The position numbers were made by a program, and so were the translations under genes. Source: Anaeroplasma sp. (lineage in GTDB: Bacteria > Bacillota_I > Bacilli_A > Acholeplasmatales > Anaeroplasmataceae). From it: a stretch of 41,632 bases of DNA. Positions 38,201-41,632 of this stretch are shown piece by piece (the first letter of the stretch is position 1; every line of letters begins with the position of its first letter). The notes below the pieces were generated by a model. It had not been told where the DNA came from. It did no database searches and was given only the letters and a program-made list of their open reading frames with translations. Location of the stretch: assembly GCA_022768655.1 (NCBI GenBank), contig JALEQD010000010.1, positions 1 through 41,632 on the forward strand, given 5' to 3'.

Positions 38201-41200
38201 ACAGGATAAACATGAGGGTGATGGTTGTACAGATTTTAAATATGTAGCAAATGTTACTATATCTTATAATCATTATTACAAAACTCATAAGACAGGTCTA
38301 GTTGGTGGTGGTGATACACAGCACAGTGCAAACTTTACATTTCATCATAACTTCTACGACCAATGTCAATCAAGATTACCATTTGCAAGACAAGCAAATA
38401 TGCATATGTATAATAACTATTATTATGGTTCAACAGGTACAAATATGCAAATATATGCTGGAGCATATGCATTTATAGAAAATTGTTATTTTGAAAAAGT
38501 AAAAAACCCTATGGTTATGAAAACAGGTGGTGAAAGTACTTCATTAGGCTTTGTAAACCGTATAGGTGCAGCTAAGCTATATAATAATGTATTTAATGGC
38601 TGTAGTGGTACAAATAATGGTACAGTTGTTTCATCAAGAACAAAAGCTGTAACAAATGAAAATTGTTATAATCAAACATTTGATACAGATTCAAGTGCTT
38701 TCTATTATGATAGTACAAATCAAAAATCAAAGGTTACTTTACTTACAACACCAGAACAAGCAAAAATAGATTGTCAAAAATATGCAGGTACATTAACAAA
38801 AAATATGACTACTCCATCTACTGATATAACTGGTGGAAAAATTGAAACAAAAACATTTACAATAACATTTAATACAAATACTACTGATGTAGAAAAAGAA
38901 CCTCTAACTGTAGTTGAAGGAAATAGTATTACATTACCTAGCTTAGAAAGAACAGGCTATACATTTGGTGGTTGGTATTTAGATTCAAGCCTTACAACAA
39001 AAGCAAATGATGAATTTATTCCAACAGCAAACACTACCTTATATGCAAAATGGACTGAAAAATCAAATGTATCAGGAATAATTGCAGATGATATAGATGT
39101 TGGAACATCATATACTTCAGGAAGTAAAATTTATGATGGTGATTCATTCAGTGTAACCACAACAGGTATTAACCCAAAAATTTCTAAAAATTATTCAAAC
39201 GCAGTAGCTAATGATTCTTCTAATCTTACATTTACAACCGCATTTTTACCTGGTGGAACAACAAATGGTGGTTCAGTAGGCTATACAATTACAGCTAAAA
39301 AAACAACCATAGTTACTATTTACTTTACAATAACAGATTCAAAATTTACAACATCTGATCAATCAAAATCTGGTGAATTAAGAATTAATTCTAGTATAGT
39401 TACAACAATATCTGGAAGTAAATCAAACAAAATTGCTTATGCCTATAAGCTTAATATTACACAAGGACAAACATATTTTGTTGATTCATCTTCAAATCGT
39501 TTAGCTATATTTGCAATAATTGAAAATAATACAACTGAAGCAAATCCTACTAATGAAATATTAAACAGTATTTCATTAGGTTTTAATCAAACTGAATTAT
39601 TATCTTCAGGCTCTACAGCCGGAAACAGCGTTTATTATAATCATACTATAAAAAGAATATATAATTTAGGAGAAAGCTTTGATAGTTCATATCTAACAGT
39701 TACTAAAAATTCAACAATTGAAGGAACAACCGCTGATGTAATATTATTGTCTTCTGAATACACAATTGATTCTTCTTCATTTAATAAAGATGTAGAGGGA
39801 ACATATACAATCACAGTTTCTGTAACAATCGGTGATATTACAAAGCAAGATAGCTTTAAGGTATCTGTTGTTAATACATCTGTTTCTATAATTAATAATA
39901 TTGCCCAAGTTAAAGTAGATAAGACATATACAGGTATTATTGGAGCAATAGTTGATAATTATAATATGTTTACTTATATTGAAGAAGCATTAGAATATTT
40001 AGAATTAAATACATCATCAACACAAGAAAAATATCTATTAATAGCTGATGGTCTTTACAATGAAAAATTAGAAATAAATATACCTAATTTAACAATTTGT
40101 GGAACTAGCAAAGATAATACTATTATTGAATGGAATTCATTATATGGTATTAAAGATGAATCAGGATTTGAGCAGGTTACAGATTCAACACAAACTGTCG
40201 CAATAAGATCTAAAGCTACAAATGTCACAATTAAAAATCTAACAATTTCTAATTATTGGAATAGTGTAGATGTATTTAATCAAGCATTTGGTACAAATTA
40301 TAACGAGCATAGAGCATTAGCACTACTAGTTCAAACTGATAAATTCATTATGGATAATTGTAAATTATTAGGTTATCAGGATACATTAGAATTAATGACA
40401 GGTAGACAAATAATAAAAAATACCTATATTTCTGGTACAACTGATTTTATTTTTGGTACTAATAATACAACATATTTTTATAGATGTGAAATACATTCTA
40501 TTTCAACAGGTAAAACAGATGGTGGCTTTATAACAGCCTTTAAGGGCTCTAATAAAGGAGAATCTGATTACATTGAATATGGTGCAATCTTCAATGAATG
40601 TAATTTTACAGCTGATAGTGATGTAATATCAGCAGGTAATACCGCAATTGCACGTCCTTGGAATATTTATTCAAGTGTAATGATAATGAATTCAACACTT
40701 GCAGGCCATATTTCAACAAAAGGATATACAGATGGCACAACAAAAAATCAAAGATATGTAAAAATGAGCTCTGTTGCCCCTAATCTTAATACAATAAAAT
40801 TCTATGAATATAATAATACAGGTGCTGGTGCAATATCTACATCAGTTACTGGATGTACAGTAATAACTGATGCCACTTTAGCAAGTAATTATTCAGATTA
40901 TTCAAAAATATTTGGTGTTACAAATGGCGCACTAAAATTTTATTCTCAGCCATGGAATGGTGATTCAAATGAAGTAATAGCTGATGAATCAATATATTAT
41001 TTCTTTAATGGCGAGGAATCTTCTACAGGTACATCATATACATATACTCAAGCAATTGAAAATTCAAGTACAATAGTAGAGTGGAATGGTTTATCAATAA
41101 ATACTTCATCAAATGGTAAGCTTGCTTATAATACAGCTGGTTATACACAATTTAATACAAACACAACAATCACATTAACTGTTAAGAGTGGATATTCATT

Positions 41201-41357
41201 TACAATTTTAAGCTATCCAGGCCAACATAATTACACAGTTAATAATGTAGCAGTAACAGCTGATGAATATACAATTAATTGTACTGAGGAAACAACTATA
41301 GTTGTTAAAGCAACTAGTACATCATATATTTATTCAATCATATTAAGAAAAATATAA
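35223..41357 (+). CDS. 2044-aa lipoprotein: InlB/Listeria-Bacteroides repeats, PL1 pectate lyase domain, Ig-like linker, pectin methylesterase (CE8) domain, C-terminal beta-sandwich-like module
   Basis: Lipobox FITSCG; ten GYxFxGWYxD...TLYAKW units; PL1 WITWKSCQSIEVRNLTF..WVHNNTF..RLPFARQANMHMYNNYY; PME GYQDTLELMTGRQIIKNTYISGTTDFIFG and ARPW. Confidence 0.88.
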   Translation: MVIHMKIIKKLLLILPIFSLAFITSCGENDNPNNNQIEKEEYSIDFVVNGITINNIKVKEGNAITLPNEPNITGYTFDGWFLDQEFKNKLPDNYIPNGNITIYGKTTPIEKEITITFVADTTSTVKIKANSKVVEPEAPTKEGYTFDGWYLNNSSKKFNFDTIITDNMTLYAKFTINEYTVSFNTFSESTIESKTVKYNTTIKAPTAPTKEGYIFDGWYSDENFVNKFNFNTPITANTTLYAKWNALQFNVTFNTNGGNTINPLVVDYNTVLNSLEVPTKKGYTFEGWYTNSSLTSKYNNTPITVNITLYAKWKINEYTVSFNVNGNITTQKVNYNQKVTKPTDPSITNGNFAGWYTDNTYNTLFNFDTLITANITLYAKISTNPIATFYVDNAIYDYVEADSNNKILKPTDPTKTGYTFINWYKESTLTNVFNFNEAISNNITLYAKFGINTYTVTFNNDGNITTQEIDYNQKAVKPNNPSKEHYDFIGWYLDNSTNEFNFNTPIIENITLYAKYTLSKYTVTFNVNGGSLVQNQQIEYNKLANEVTTTKQHYTFEGWYTDSSLTNKFIFTTPITENITLYAKWVENNKYTITFITDDVTYLTTTVYENELLTKPANPTKDDLSFEGWYTDSSLTTKYDFTEPVTEGFSLYAKFIETPFTVTNNGGYNEGAYVEFELLPASNVSNYKVSYKKSTDSSYTQIDSNLIRLIDTTTVRADILGLSKGTYSIKIETTGISTKIEAYVNNISVSENDRSGYAHFNNLTGVGGYNNDGTVKSNAQIVYVSEENKNTVQCVIGSKTYTGISAILQAQKNNSNPLIIRIIGTVSAATWNKIDYKTTSTTQITPDKVIGSNGKALSLKNYTEEEIISGGFNTLNTTKYSKLNGLSNRIKYDSSKKEFDSYYNMLDVSSAKNVTIEGVGTDATLFQWGITWKSCQSIEVRNLTFNDYTEDACSFEGGSSENTESLSNFTSKYYWVHNNTFNLGVNYWDVCNEQDKHEGDGCTDFKYVANVTISYNHYYKTHKTGLVGGGDTQHSANFTFHHNFYDQCQSRLPFARQANMHMYNNYYYGSTGTNMQIYAGAYAFIENCYFEKVKNPMVMKTGGESTSLGFVNRIGAAKLYNNVFNGCSGTNNGTVVSSRTKAVTNENCYNQTFDTDSSAFYYDSTNQKSKVTLLTTPEQAKIDCQKYAGTLTKNMTTPSTDITGGKIETKTFTITFNTNTTDVEKEPLTVVEGNSITLPSLERTGYTFGGWYLDSSLTTKANDEFIPTANTTLYAKWTEKSNVSGIIADDIDVGTSYTSGSKIYDGDSFSVTTTGINPKISKNYSNAVANDSSNLTFTTAFLPGGTTNGGSVGYTITAKKTTIVTIYFTITDSKFTTSDQSKSGELRINSSIVTTISGSKSNKIAYAYKLNITQGQTYFVDSSSNRLAIFAIIENNTTEANPTNEILNSISLGFNQTELLSSGSTAGNSVYYNHTIKRIYNLGESFDSSYLTVTKNSTIEGTTADVILLSSEYTIDSSSFNKDVEGTYTITVSVTIGDITKQDSFKVSVVNTSVSIINNIAQVKVDKTYTGIIGAIVDNYNMFTYIEEALEYLELNTSSTQEKYLLIADGLYNEKLEINIPNLTICGTSKDNTIIEWNSLYGIKDESGFEQVTDSTQTVAIRSKATNVTIKNLTISNYWNSVDVFNQAFGTNYNEHRALALLVQTDKFIMDNCKLLGYQDTLELMTGRQIIKNTYISGTTDFIFGTNNTTYFYRCEIHSISTGKTDGGFITAFKGSNKGESDYIEYGAIFNECNFTADSDVISAGNTAIARPWNIYSSVMIMNSTLAGHISTKGYTDGTTKNQRYVKMSSVAPNLNTIKFYEYNNTGAGAISTSVTGCTVITDATLASNYSDYSKIFGVTNGALKFYSQPWNGDSNEVIADESIYYFFNGEESSTGTSYTYTQAIENSSTIVEWNGLSINTSSNGKLAYNTAGYTQFNTNTTITLTVKSGYSFTILSYPGQHNYTVNNVAVTADEYTINCTEETTIVVKATSTSYIYSIILRKI

Positions 41358-41363
41358 AAGTAT

Positions 41364-41405
41364 AAAATGGATATATTTCAAAATTATTGAAATATATCCA
41401 TTTTT
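41364..41405 (+). terminator. Rho-independent terminator
   Basis: AAAATGGATATATTTCAAaattaTTGAAATATATCCATTTTT. Confidence 0.85.
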
Positions 41406-41539
41406 GACATTATATTAATTTTTTCATATTTTAAAACTTTTTTTAAAAAAACTATATAATTCTAACTATTATTTATATGAAGGAGTAAAAAACCTTATTT
41501 TTTTTACTTCAAATTATAATAATAAGGAGAAAAAGAAAT

Positions 41540-41632
41540 ATGAAAAATGAAAATCTAAATGAACCAAATTTTAATTTAACAAATGATGTATTATTTAAGG
41601 ATTACTACAGTAATCCAGACAACCTAAGTGTA
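41540..41632 (+). CDS. 5' fragment of a possible Rpn-family PD-(D/E)XK nuclease/transposase, truncated by the window end
   Basis: MKNENLNEPNFNLTNDVLFKDYYSNPDNLSV after AAGGAGAAAAAG; 'LTNDVLFK' resembles the Rpn N-terminus. Very short. Confidence 0.4.
   Translation, partial: MKNENLNEPNFNLTNDVLFKDYYSNPDNLSV

Overview
Low-GC, Firmicutes-like chromosomal segment carrying the replication-origin neighbourhood: dnaA, dnaN, yaaA, recF, gyrB and gyrA on the minus strand, with DnaA-box clusters on both sides of dnaA. Flanking housekeeping genes are ispE, yabG, ksgA, rnmV, an HD hydrolase, asnS with a T-box leader, and a HIT protein. There are signs of endospore capacity: a cwlJ-like plus gerQ pair and yabG. 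The window begins exactly at the left inverted repeat of an IS3-family element whose orfB has an in-frame TAG, so it probably starts at an assembly break. Accessory content: (i) a six-gene minus-strand operon joining a CUT1-type ABC importer to a secreted staphylococcal-nuclease lipoprotein and a 918-aa multi-domain lipoprotein, the best candidate for an undescribed functional unit; (ii) a HepT/MntA toxin-antitoxin pair whose antitoxin has an N-terminal HTH, behind an array of TGCGCA-type sites; (iii) a PL1 pectate lyase lipoprotein inserted between dnaN and yaaA with a textbook cre/LacI-type operator; (iv) a 2044-aa lipoprotein combining ten InlB-type repeats, a PL1 pectate lyase domain and a pectin methylesterase domain. 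gerQ appears to start with a non-canonical ATT codon. All calls come from reading the sequence and the supplied ORFs; no database searches were run.
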